64,000 nucleotides of DNA from Nissolia schottii (taxonomy: Eukaryota > Streptophyta > Magnoliopsida > Fabales > Fabaceae), in NCBI GenBank assembly GCA_003254905.1, contig QANU01016439.1, positions 60,383 to 124,382 of the forward strand. The letters run 5' to 3'. Shown here in pieces: positions 11,461 to 22,115 of this stretch (the first letter of the stretch is position 1; every line of letters starts with the position of its first letter). Made by a program: the position numbers and the translations under genes. The notes beneath the pieces were generated by a model. It had not been told where the DNA came from, did not search any database, and worked only from the letters and a program-made list of their open reading frames with translations.

Positions 11461-14117
11461 TGTAACACCCTAGCTAACTATTTACGCGTACGTCGCAAAC
11501 AATGCTTACTAGGTTGTTATCTGCTTTGGTTGGGGTTACTTTTAGCCCCTAGTTTTACACTTGAAAATATTTCTTACTTGAAAATATGGACCGTTTTGAA
11601 ATTTTTTCGTTCTATACATGTGTTATAAAATATGAGCCTCGCGTTAGATAGAATTTATAATGCAAGTGTTAAAACTTTATACTACACGAATAATTGCTCC
11701 AATATAACAACATCAAACAATAAGCAAACAAGTGGTCCATAGCATATCATCACCAACATTTACATAGATATTATCTTAAATAATACATACACATAAGTTC
11801 TCATAAAAGTACAATACATGGATTGTAACATCCTTAGCCTAGTTCTTGTTATTCTATTTCTTGATTTATCGTCTTCAAGGCCACCGTTGCGTACATCAAG
11901 CTGAAGTCCTGCCTTGCTCACCTAGAACCATAAAGGAGCAGGTATGAGAACTCTATGTTCTTAGTAGGAAACCTTGGTTGTCGTAACTCATTTTAATCTC
12001 ATTTATGATTCCGCCGCTCAGGGATCTCTAGATGCCACAGTTATACTACATCCCTACCAGTTATTAATATTCAACCTAGTCCTGAGCAGCTACCTACCCA
12101 CTTACTAGGCGTTTGAGGGATTCTAATCTTTCCATTACTACATCATCTGTTTTCTACCTCAGCTCCTAGGGAATAAATTCTCAATCAATATTCATCATTC
12201 ATCATAAATTCTCAATCAACATTCATCATTCATTACTCATATCATGGGACTGTCTACATGTGATGCAACGCACATCCTAGGACCGTCCACCCGTGATGTA
12301 TTAGGCACCCTGGAACCGTCCACCCGTGATGCATTACGCACCTTAGGACCGTCATCCGCATGGAATGCCTTTTACACCCTAGGACCGCCATCCACTTAGA
12401 ATGTCATCTACACCCTAGGACTGTTGTCCATAGTTCAACATCCAATATAGCAACCACATATGTATCATTCAATCCATATCATTTTCAACCACAAATCTCA
12501 TATATTCCCAACCACTGTTTCCATAATCACAAAACAACCATAAGTTCCACAATCAAACATAAGCAATTGCAGTTTAACAAGAATTCATCGTTCATAACTT
12601 CACATAACTCACGGATTCCAATCACTCACTGTCATTAACTTCACCAATCTCATAACATCAAATTCATCACATATAAGAAACATAACCTCATACTAGACAT
12701 TTCTTGAACATAATAAACATAAATCTAGCAACTAGCAAAACAAACGTCTGGTTTTTGTAAGAAAATGACCATCATAAACCGGAGAGGTCCAAGACCTTAC
12801 CCAAAGGTTTATAATAGTCCTAAGATCATTTTTCATGTCTAAAATTTCAGATTCTGATCTCAGCATCACGAAATTACAATTCTACCCATTTTCTCAAAAT
12901 TACCATTTCGCCCCCGTAAACGCCATGTTTTCTTTAGAATTTTTGTTCTCAAAAACCCGATGGACTCAAAACTTTCCCTTAAGGTTTTTGATAGTTCTAA
13001 ACCCATATTTTCTGAAAACAAACCCAGTTTTTCAGTCCCAAGAATTGAAATTCCCGTTTCGCCCTTTTTCATAAAAACCCTGTTTTCTGCCTATTTGCTG
13101 AGAAATTCATCGGGGACTCCAAAAATCATAAAACTTGACATCACCACTCAAAATTTCATGTAGAATCCAAAAATAACATTACTTTTTCATGCTGAAAATC
13201 TCAGCATACAGTTCTCTTTAAAATCATGTCATATGCCTATTTTCGTCTTAGGCGTTCCTAAATTCTGACAAAATCACAGACAGCACCAAAAGATCCAGAC
13301 AATCATCCATCTTAAATCACATAGACAGTAATTATGTCGGTTTACCCACTTTTTCCTGCTGTCGATGCTTCCTACGACTTCTAACTCCTCTTGGGTTGAG
13401 TTTCCGCAAGCTTTATCCATGAATTTTGAGGGTTATTTGTGAGCTTAGGTTAGGGAATTTCTGAAGAACAGGAACTAGGTTGTGTATAGGAAGTGTCTGT
13501 GTCTCTGTTTTGACTGAATAACAGTCGATTGTGCAATCGGACAGAGCTTTGGCAAGGTTTTCCAATTTTTTGCACAAAATTTCTGATTTGAGGGGTATTT
13601 ATAGGCCTCTTGGATGAATTTTACTTTCTAATTTTGCCCTTGGGGCAAAATTCCCAAAATGCCCTTATTTTGTCCTTATTCCAAATGTCATTTTCATGAC
13701 TCATTTGGTTTGAATGTTGACTTGGCTATGTGGGCTGCTTCATGGCCGTTCCTTTTGTTGTTTCTTGGCCAAAATTTTATGGGCTCCGGCAGATCAATTT
13801 TTGATCATGTTTTTGGTGTTTTCGGTCCCGGTACTTCGCGTATGACTGTTCTAAAAATATTTCGATCACATCCTTGTGATCTCCTAATTTTTTCTAAGTA
13901 ATATTATAGGGTCACTTAGGTATTTATAAATTCTCATATGTAGCCGTACCTTTTACGGATACTTTAGATGCGCGGTTGTGTTCAGACGGCAAAAAGGGTT
14001 TATTCTAGTGTCTGCAGAATTTTGAGAAAACGTACAGAATTATTTCTACAGACATTTTAACCTAAAAGGTCATTTTATCTAGCGATATTTTCACTAAGGA
14101 GAAAGCGGGATGTTACA
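11461..14117 (-). mobile_element. Solo LTR 'A' (large TGTAACA-type LTR)
   Basis: The ends are TGTAACACCC at 11461 and GGGATGTTACA at 14117. The 5-bp target duplication AGAGC (11456-11460 and 14118-14122) splits the primer-binding site of the host TRIM-like element. The TATA box is on the minus strand (complement of 'tatttata', 13596-13603), so the LTR reads right to left: TGTAACATCCC to GGGTGTTACA. On + coordinates, 11918-11965 holds the shared splice-donor-like site and stem-loop. 12246-12432 is a minisatellite of the same type as in LTR E. No internal retrotransposon genes are present, which fits LTR-LTR recombination. Ty3/gypsy is the likeliest class but no coding sequence proves it. Confidence 0.85.
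12246..12432 (-). repeat. Minisatellite inside LTR A (about 33-bp unit)
   Basis: Five to six imperfect units of the type 'gtgatgcattacgcacc ... aggaccgtccacc' lie here. Read on the minus strand it is the same unit as in LTR E (61261-61444), so A and E belong to one subfamily. Confidence 0.8.
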
Positions 14118-14123
14118 AGAGCC

Positions 14124-14420
14124 ATGGCATCCTTTGTGAGCAATCTCGTCTCTGTCACCTCCACCTCCACCTCCACCTCCGTTGTTACTCCTTTATCTTC
14201 TCCCGTGACTCCTTCAACCCCATCCGCTCCTTCTGAGAGCACACCCGCGAGGTCTTCTCCGCCGACTACAACTCCCTCCCAACGTCCTCCGCCACTCTTT
14301 CATATTGCTATCATCGCCGCCACCTTTGTCGCCTTTGCAGCCTTCGTCGTCACCTCCCACCAAGCCCACACCTTCGCCGTTGTCAGATCCATACTTTTTT
14401 CACATCGCCGCGTGCATTGA
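14124..14420 (+). CDS. Ser/Thr/Pro-rich open frame inside the TRIM-like element
   Basis: This 98-codon frame lies six bases after the rejoined primer-binding site. Its first half is low-complexity Ser/Thr/Pro, with no retroviral-type motif. The position is where gag would start, and the opening Met-Ala-Ser resembles copia gag starts. It is probably a remnant or a chance frame, not a working protein. Confidence 0.25.
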   Translation: MASFVSNLVSVTSTSTSTSVVTPLSSPVTPSTPSAPSESTPARSSPPTTTPSQRPPPLFHIAIIAATFVAFAAFVVTSHQAHTFAVVRSILFSHRRVH

Positions 14421-14691
14421 TGCTAGTTGCCGCATTGTTGGTGAGCTCCACCGTCGCTCAATCTCCAGCCTCATCGCCGACATCTTCTCCAACAAAGTCG
14501 CCGACGGCGACTCCTCCGAAGTCTCCGATGTTACCTATTGCTGCCTCTATATAGCCTCGAATGTTGCCCATTGCTGCCTCTGTGCAATCTCCAATGTTTC
14601 CGTACACGTCCTTGGCACCGTTCTTGTTTTCCCTTAACAACCTTCGCTTGTGACAAGTTAAAAGCTCATGGAGCTTTAGCTTGAGGGAGGG

Positions 14692-14911
14692 TGTTAAGAA
14701 TAATATTAAATTTAGTATATATTAGATTGATTTACTTCCGATTTCATTTGATATTACCCTAATTTTGTCATTATGTTGATTTATTCTCATAAGCCTATAA
14801 ATAGGCCTAAACTTATTGTACTCAATACTGATTGAAGAATAGAATCCTTGATTGTCTTTTTCTTTGGTTATCTTCTTTAGTTATCATATTGGACTATCAG
14901 GAAATTTCACA
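14692..14911 (+). repeat. 3' LTR of the TRIM-like element
   Basis: This is the partner of 11228-11448. It is preceded by the purine-rich tract TTGAGGGAGGG, which would prime plus-strand synthesis. Confidence 0.85.
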
Positions 14912-16123
14912 GACAAAAATTCTTTGAAACCTTGGTGAGAGATAGAGTTTTTAATACAACAGAGCAGAATAAATATTGCAAGAGGAAATGCTAACCTTGA
15001 AGTAAACCGTGATGACCTTGTTGTACTACAAAGTCTATTGTACTTCAGAAATGTGCGTATACTACTTTTATTCATCAGAATGGTGTTTTAACATTTACTG
15101 TGATATAGCATTAGTTTTTGTAATATAAAATAATTTAACATGCTAGAGCGGTGCATGGCATTAGGAGGGTTGAAGTGTGGTGCAAGTAGGAAGGAGATGA
15201 GGGAAAGAGGAGGGCCAGAAAGTTAATGCTAAAAATAAGGGGTGTTTAGTATAATCAAATATTATTTAGTGCATTGATGCTCCTTTAAATTTATGACTTC
15301 TAGATGAAAGAATACATGATAGACCGTTCATTGAATAGCGCACCACAAGTACAAGCGGCATTCTCTGTGCACCACAACATGCACCTTCTCTTAAACTAAT
15401 GATGAATTGTTTAAGAGATTATTTTGGTTTGTATTTCATTTTTATTTTTTGGATAATAATAATAAAAAAATATTTTTATTTTTTATTATAGAAGGGTGGA
15501 AACTTAATCCTACTGCACCTTTGTTATACTTGTCTTGCGACGGTTACTTAAAGTGAGTTGTCTAATTAATAAATTAGATAAAATTTAATTGTTATTTCTT
15601 TAAAGTACAAATCTCTTCAATTATTTACAAAAGAATAAAAATAAAAATAAAATTGTGAAAATTTAATTTTTGGTTTGACTTACACTTTTACCTATCTAGT
15701 GAAATAAGTAACTTCAAACCACGTAGTTCTATTTAAAAAATATTTGTGTGTTGGTTAATTTTATTAAAAAAGAAGATTTTTTTAAAACAAAAATGGATTA
15801 TGAAAAGGCGTAAAAAAGTTTAAAAAGGAACAAATCATTCAAAAGAAAAAAAAATTGATTTAATTTCAGAATGAGAAGGTAAAAATAAGTCATAAGTCAC
15901 ATAAAAACTAATAAAATAATGTCGAACATGAAGAAAAAAGGAACTTGGTGTGGCCTTGGAGATAGAACTTGGCCGGTTGGTTCAGCCACAAACACAAGTT
16001 TCAAAAGAAAAGAGGAAACCTTAACACAATTTTTAAAAGAAAGTCCAGTAGTTTGATAAAAGAGAAAAATATCAAGTAGCAATAGTAAACAAAGCCAACA
16101 AGGTAATCGAAGTATAAATAATT
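14912..16123. other. AT-rich intergenic sequence
   Basis: No gene, RNA or clear transposon was found. 15420-15880 is strongly AT-rich with A and T runs. Short frames here have no recognisable content. Confidence 0.5.
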
Positions 16124-16503
16124 TAGGGTTAATTAAGTTTTTAGTCCCTGTAATATCAAAAAGTTTGTGTTTGGTTTCTCCAAAAATTTTCGTTAGGATT
16201 TAGTCCCTATAAATTTTTTTTGTTTGTTTTTAGTCATTGCCATCAGCTTGGGTTGGATGGCGCTGACGTGGGCATGCCACGTGGCATAGCCCCAAATTTC
16301 AAGGGTTAAATAAGTTTTTACTCTTTGTAATATCAAAAAATTTGTATTTAGTCCCTGTAAAATTTTTCGTTTGGATTGAGTCCCTGTAAAAAAAATTTGT
16401 TCATTTTTAGTCCCTGTAAAACATTTTTGTTCATTTTTAGCCCCTGTCATCAGTTTGGATTGGACTGCGCTGAAGTGGCTGTTAACTTTGCCACGTGGCA
16501 TGC
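16124..16503. repeat. Two tandem copies of a 'tagtccctgtaa' MITE-like repeat
   Basis: Units at about 16124-16305 and 16308-16503 share the order: 'agggttaa(a/t)taagttttta', 'agtccctgtaa', a T-rich stretch, then 'gccacgtggcatgcc'. The start is characteristic of a widespread plant MULE-derived MITE that normally has inverted ends. Here the two halves are head-to-tail, so it is a rearranged copy. Confidence 0.6.
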
Positions 16504-17021
16504 CACTACATCCCGAAGCTGCCCTCTCTCGACCACTACATCCAAATGGGATGCCTCTTCAAATTGCCCTCTGTCCCCTCCCACACCGTCATCCCTCACC
16601 TTAAAGACTCCCTCTCCCGTACCCTCTCCATCTTCCCCAAACCCATCTTCTCTTCCCTACCCTTGTTTGACACATTTTACAAAATTTTTTCCTCAAAAAC
16701 AAGCGATAGATTTTGGCCAAAATCAGTATGAAATCACATACATTGTTCGAAAATCAAAGAAAGTTAAAATGCTTGCAATCAATGTGTGAGCCCTAAGACA
16801 TTTGCAGTTACGAACGTGAAACATCAACGTGCGGGTTTGTCTTTGAGTCCTTACCAGTTTGCCGTTGATGTAGAGCGCTTCGTTGTCACTCTTTCAGTGC
16901 TGGTTGTGTGAAGTTCATGCAGGGGTTACTGGAGAATGATGGTGGCTTGAGAAGGAGACCAATGACGTTTGAATCCTATTTTCTCTAAGCAATTCGAAGC
17001 GTGAACGGTTACAGTGTCATG
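16504..17021. other. Sequence without recognised features
   Basis: Short proline/serine-rich frames over 16504-16660 come from a pyrimidine-rich run. Nothing with a known domain is present. Confidence 0.4.
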
Positions 17022-17464
17022 TGTATCACCCCTAGCTAGCTAGCTTACGCTTAAGTCGTAAATCGTGCTTACAAGGTTGTTATCTGCTTGGTCAAAATAC
17101 TTATAGTCCTTCATTACTTTTTGAAAAAATAAATCATATACCCAAAATATGGACCGATTTGAAATTTTCTCAACTTAATTATTTTACGTGTCATGAAAAT
17201 AGGAGCCTCGCATGGGATAAGTTATAAAATATAAACTGTAGAGTCTTGCGGTGTAATATGCATAGAATGTGACTATGACTATCATAACAGAATCATCATA
17301 CAATTAAACGGGTCATGTAACACCAATGGTCCATCATCACTTAGTTTACATATATATCATACATAGAAATTACTGTACATATTTCATTGTTCGAAAGTAA
17401 CAACAAAGTATAATGCTAACAAAATGTCACATGAGACTAGGCAAAGTAAGCTGACGCCCCGTCA

Positions 17465-17944
17465 TTACTCTTCTGGGTCGTCGTCCGAGTCCTCATCCAG
17501 GTCTTCGTCGTCATCCTCCTCCTCTGAGTCCATCTCCATGGGGTCCTCATCATCCGAGTCCTTTGTGGTGCCTTCAGGGGAGTCAAGAGTAGGTGAATCA
17601 AAATCCTCCTCAGCCTCCTGTGAAGTCTCAGGAATGATAAACCAATCTCAGTGCGTCGTAGCCAGTCCTGCCTCTGCGTCATGGGTTCGTAGAGCGAGCT
17701 GGCATCGGAGGATCGGACCAACTCATTTTCTTGCTCCACGACGGTAAAAATGGGGTCGATGTGGAGGTAGGAAGGAGTTCGAGTTGACCTCTACATCTTT
17801 TTTGTACGACAGAAGCTCGTCCTCGTCAACGTCTAGGAGGATTGGTGTGGCGGGTGAGAAGCCGAGACTCAAAGGTGGACTTGAGTTTGGCGCGGGTATA
17901 TTGGCAGAGAGTGACGTGGGGCTCCAGTCGGCGAGTATGTGCAA
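17465..17944 (-). pseudogene. Acidic-tail open frame carried inside LTR C1
   Basis: One minus-strand frame runs from 17944 to the stop at 17465. It is interrupted by two in-frame TGA codons (lowest base 17723 and one near 17640). Readable parts are ATPILLDVDEDELLSY, then DWFIIPETSQEAEEDF, then a run of Asp/Glu ending DSDDDPEE. The same protein is found in LTR G in the opposite orientation (46236-46639), with matching order and similar ending. Two diverged copies agreeing at protein level argue that this was once coding. I do not recognise the family. It lies within the LTR, on the LTR's own sense strand, close to its 3' end. Confidence 0.5.
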
Positions 17945-19204
17945 GTCTTTGTAATGACCCCGGTGTCGAGGTCACACTGTTGGATCCTACTCAGCAACAT
18001 TGCCTAACCCATTGGTGAGGTACTCATTGGGGCTACCTTGAATCACAAGCGAGTGGGGCTGAGAACATTGTGTTCTCAATGGAAAACTCTAAGCCAGTAC
18101 AAATCATGGTTAACTTGATTATGATCCAGGCCACTCTGGAGGTGTCTAAGTGTCATGCATAATAAATCTTCCTACTCATTATTTTATTCTTTTCTAATCT
18201 AGAGCAGCTTTACCTATTTTACTAGGTGTCAAGAAATTCTAATCTTTTATCTTATGCTTACTCGAGCTTCTCTTTACTTATTCGTATCGTATATATTGTA
18301 TATCGGTTAGAGGCGGCCTCCTTGAAGACCTAAGGTCTTACTTACCTTACATACATTCATCACATATGTAACACCGCTGCTAACTGCCTACTTCCATGCC
18401 AGTAAGCAATGCTCACATGGTTGTTAACTGTTGTGTCGGGTTACTTTCAGCCCTTACTTTTACTTCACAAATATCTTATACACAGAAATATGGACCATTT
18501 TGAAAATCATGTGTGTGTTGTATCAATCTATAAACTAGGAGCCGGGCATGATTAGAAGAATATATAACAACAGTCGCTAATAACCGCAGTAGAATAGTAA
18601 GAGCATGTGTATATAGATATAATTACAACCAAGGTCCCAAAGCATAATTACACATAGCCATAGTAATAAATATTTACACAAAGTGTAGAAAAGTCATATA
18701 ACATCATACAAAACATGCAACGCCTTAGCGCATCCATTGTCAACTCGCTTCTGCTCTGATCCACAACCCTCGGTCGTCTACTATACGTCCCTTGGGTCGA
18801 TCTCCTTGCTGTGCACACCTAGATCCATAACCGAGTAGGGGGTGAGAACTCCTGGTCCTCAGTGGGGTTCCTTAGCACTACCTATTGTTCATTTACTCAG
18901 TTATCCTCCAGGCCATTCGGGGGGTTTCTAAGTGATCATGTATACTACAAACCCTACTGGTTTTTATCTTTTGCTAAAACCCTGAACAACTTTATCTAAG
19001 TTAGCTAGGTGACTGGGGAACTAGTCTTTCTTACTAAGTTCACACGCTTGTTGACCTTACATTTCGGTTACAATTCTACTAATCATCTCAGGTCGTTCCC
19101 TTGACGTTACATAATGCACAAACAGTTATAAATATATATCGACGCATATACAGATATTCATTCAATCACAGATATATAATTACATAGTGCATGGGGGCAT
19201 TGGG

Positions 19205-19360
19205 GATCTCTTACGCGTACCGATTGGCCGGGTTAGCGGCCTTCTTCTCCGCTGTGGCACATACCGGATGGCCGGGTTAGTGTATCTTTTCTTACGCATA
19301 CCGGCTTGTCGGGTTAGCGTTTCCTCTCCTTACGCGTACTGGCTGGCCGGGTTAGCGCTT
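19205..19360 (-). repeat. Minisatellite inside LTR B1 (about 40-bp unit)
   Basis: Four units are built on 'taccggctggccgggttagcg' separated by T/C-rich spacers. The B2 copy at 23280-23430 is nearly identical. The unit is unrelated in sequence to the arrays in LTRs A/E, G or H. Confidence 0.8.
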
Positions 19361-19754
19361 TTTCCTGTACTACCTCCTTTTTCTGTCCATCCTCTACCTT
19401 CCTTGTGCCATTAACCTCTTTGAACCAATCTACCCTTGGGGGACTGATTCGTTAACCAATCCTCACTGGTGGGGACGGCAAGGTAGCACATCGACAATCC
19501 AACTTTGTGAATTGGTGAGGGGCTTGTCTGTAAGACTTTGCCAAGAGAGGGCTTCCTAACATATAACTATATACGTGTTCCCTAGGTTCCATTATTATCT
19601 TTATACATTAGGTGATTAACCTCTAATTCTCTAGGATTGTCCTAACACCTATGCACAACCCATTTCTCATGATGTATGCTCTAATACATAATAATGGACT
19701 CATCCTTACTCATTAGATCCCTTGGAACCACCAAAGTCTCAAGTCTGCTAGGTT

Positions 19755-19940
19755 TCATTCGAATACTTGGAGTGGCATTCGAATGAAATCCCTCGGAGTT
19801 CTTTCATTCAAATACTAGGGGATTCATTCGATTGAATTCCTGAAAATTTGCTTTCATTCCACTGCGGGGGAATGCATTCGAAGGAAAGCTCATTTTGGCT
19901 TTCATTCGAATGAAAACCTCGTGTATTCGAATGAATGTTG
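19755..19940. repeat. CATTCGAATGA palindrome cluster in LTR B1
   Basis: At least six near-perfect copies of the palindrome CATTCGAATG lie within 190 bases, separated by unrelated 15-30 base spacers. The same type of motif is clustered in LTR F (58821-59052). LTR D has a different palindrome (CGCTCAGCG) in the comparable place. Confidence 0.75.
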
Positions 19941-20838
19941 GAAAAATCGCCTCCCCGATACTCCAATTCTCAATTTCCACTGTTCCTAGGGCCAATTAGT
20001 ACAGTTATGCATTTCATTTCTCAAAATTTCTCAAAACCCTTTTTACCCTATGTCCCCCAAAATACTACTTAACAGTTCTATAGTTAGATACACAGATATG
20101 CACATATACAGTTAAAAATTAAACCACACAGACAGTGGGTTAAGAGTTACTCACCTCAAAACAAAATTTGGGATCAGTAGAAGCGATGAGGAAAATGTCC
20201 TCTTCGCATAGGTATGTTCCCCCTATTTTGCTGGAGTCCGGCAGCGTAACCGCGATGTGCACGAACAGAACCGGCGGTATGTGAAAATGAAAGAAATTTG
20301 GTGAAGTGAAGCAGCAGGGGCTCGGGTATTTATAGCCCAGAGCCCTGCGTCTGTTTCTATTTTCTTTTATCTTTTTCCTTTTTAATTTAATTATAATTAT
20401 AAATTATATTATTATTTTATGAAAATATCTCACTGATGGATAAGCTTCAAGGCTCTCGGGTCAATTTCAATCACGTTTGATCGTTAATAGCTCGTGTAGG
20501 AACATCCTAAAAATATTCCGAACACATTCGCGATCTACTAATTTTCTCGGTCGTAGTGGTATGCCAGATTAAGATATTCGCGAATAAATTACCCACAGGG
20601 TAATTTTCACAGATACCATAGATGCCTACCGGGATTTCAGTTTTTGACGAAATTTAACACGGGCTTTGCGGTGCTCTGCGAGATTAAGAAACAATTATTT
20701 GACTGGCGTTTGGAGGCGATTAATTTTCTAAATAATTTTTCTAGTCCAAATAATCGTCCTAATTATGCCTTTAATTAGGCAAAATTACGGATTTTCGCGA
20801 AATATTTATAAGGGGAAATTTTGGGATGTTACAACATA

Positions 20839-22070
20839 GATATCATGCATGGGGGGAAAAAGGGATTCTCTTACGCGCCTTAGGGCCGCGTCCTTTTCGT
20901 TATTTTACACCCATCACTCTCCTTTGTAGTATGTGGGACCGTCGTCCCCTTGCGGCTACAACCTACTTTATTTCCGTATCATCGCCGACCAGACAGCGCT
21001 GTTACTTGAGTGGTAGTGAACCACGGATGCATGAAAACATATTACATCAAGCGACGATAGGGAATTAACCATCCTACTCGGAGCATGGTGAGGAGGTCCA
21101 CCCTTACAGTGACGCCAAGAGTGGTCTCGTTACTTCTCAACTCCTTCTTGACTTCTTCTTCACTTTCTTAGGATCCACGCTTGGGAACACATTTTTCCTT
21201 TAGACGTCACGATGTAAAAGCTTACACCTTACATTATTTTCTTACTTAATTTTCTTGGATCAGGACGAAGCCTGCGTTCAGGTCTGTGCCTGCATTTCTT
21301 GATCATAAAACCAGTCCTTCTTGCTAGATTGGCAAGGGGCTTGTCATGCTTGACGTTCTAGGAAAGGGAGATTCCCTATTACATAACTATGTACTTTCTT
21401 CAAGGTACACCAACCCTTGGTGGCCAGAGCCTTCTTAAGAGCTTACTTTTTCCTTAAGAGTCATTTATGATCTTCTTAACATTTAGGTGATAAGTTACTA
21501 GTTATCTATGGTCATCCTAACCCTAACGATAACTGAGTCCTCATGATGCATAAGTATCAATAACAGAGTACATGCTATGCATGCATTTATATTATCTCCC
21601 ATAGAGATCACCAACCAATGAAATACCTAAAATGCATGCCTTGGTGTTATCGAGCGTGAATATCATGGATACGATTCCATATTTCTGATGCCCTTATAGT
21701 ATTTTTCATAAACATGAGTGAGGTGGTATTGATCGAATGATGTGAGCCCGTGAGACCCTTCTCAGGACGCTCAGCCATTGGTCAAGGTTAATCTAGTAAC
21801 CTAGGATTCCCCAGGTCGCTCAGCGCCCACAGGGCACTCCCAGGTTACTGAGCCATCCTAATCCACGTTTGAATGGGAATTCAGGGTTCAGGCCGCTCAG
21901 CGCCCTGGATCTGAGATTCCTCACTACGTGATTTTCTCGCTAGCCATGCATGGTGATGTTTCTAAAATTTCTTATGCCGCTTAGTGGACCAATCTAGCCG
22001 ATCAACGCCCTGGGCGTATTCAGGGTCATAGCTTCGTGGTTTTTGCCCTTTTTCTCATTTTCTTCAAAAC
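20839..22070 (-). repeat. Right-hand part of LTR C1 after the B1 insertion
   Basis: This is the continuation of C1. It contains several 'ccgctcagcgccc' motifs around 21760-22010 and matches 24914-26150 of C2 almost base for base. Confidence 0.6.
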
Positions 22071-22115
22071 NCAGACGCAGATTATGACTTAAGCATAAGC
22101 TGCTAAGCTAGGGTG
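22071..22115 (+). other. Suspect junction: N followed by the 44-bp end of an inverted LTR
   Basis: 22072-22115 reads into '..gctaagctagggtgttaca', the plus-oriented 3' end of a C/G-type LTR. C1 and C2 on either side are minus-oriented. The rest of that LTR is absent and the left side is an ambiguous base. The simplest reading is that an unknown amount of repeat sequence was lost or collapsed at 22071. Confidence 0.65.

Larger units (their letters stand above)
11228..14911 (+). mobile_element. Small non-autonomous LTR retrotransposon (TRIM-like), interrupted by a solo LTR
   Basis: Two LTRs of about 220 bp (11228-11448 and 14692-14911) begin TGTTAAGAATAATATTAAAT and end TTCACA or CTCACA. The primer-binding site TGGTATCAGAGC (initiator-methionine tRNA type) directly follows the 5' LTR at 11449. 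The polypurine tract TTGAGGGAGGG ends just before the 3' LTR. Flanks TACAA (11223-11227) and GACAA (14912-14916) look like a target duplication with one change. Without the nested LTR the internal region is only ~585 bp. It carries an open frame from 14124 rich in Thr, Ser and Pro with no gag, protease or polymerase motif, so the element depends on another for movement. The right LTR lies 25 bp from no gene, while the left one abuts the 5' end of the RPA-like pseudogene. Confidence 0.85.
18367..20833 (-). mobile_element. Solo LTR 'B1' nested in C1
   Basis: The ends are TGTAACACCG (18367) and TTGGGATGTTACA (20833). The exact 5-bp target duplication is ACATA (18362-18366 and 20834-20838). The TATA box is on the minus strand (20327-20334), so it reads right to left. 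It contains a four-unit minisatellite at 19205-19360 and a cluster of CATTCGAATGA-type palindromes at 19755-19935. The shared stem-loop is weak here (18844-18860, one mismatch). There are no internal genes. Confidence 0.85.
17022..22070 (-). mobile_element. Large LTR 'C1', interrupted by LTR B1 and truncated at an N
   Basis: It begins TGTATCACCCC at 17022, the minus-strand 3' end of a TGTAACA-type LTR. It contains B1 at 18367-20833 and runs to base 22070, where it stops abruptly at the ambiguous base 22071. Its inner part (from about 18050) is repeated in C2 with only a few percent change, with the inner LTR at the identical site. 18061-18077 is the shared stem-loop GAGAAC...GTTCTC. 17465-17944 carries a captured open frame with an acidic tail. 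Its own start (the right-hand end) is missing here, so C1 is either the lower part of a broken element or was cut short in assembly. Confidence 0.65.

Noticed and set aside
16193..16501. Frame with repeated 'TGTKNEQ'-like peptides
   Set aside because: Produced by the tandem MITE-like repeat read on the minus strand.
17424..17747. Serine-rich open frame on the plus strand, and its mirror at 46156-46644 on the minus strand
   Set aside because: It is the antisense of the acidic-tail frame; Glu/Asp codons read backwards give Ser-rich sequence.
19187..19414. Frames over the LTR B minisatellites (also 23258-23485)
   Set aside because: They reflect the tandem repeat; the peptide has no known domain and the region lies in an LTR.
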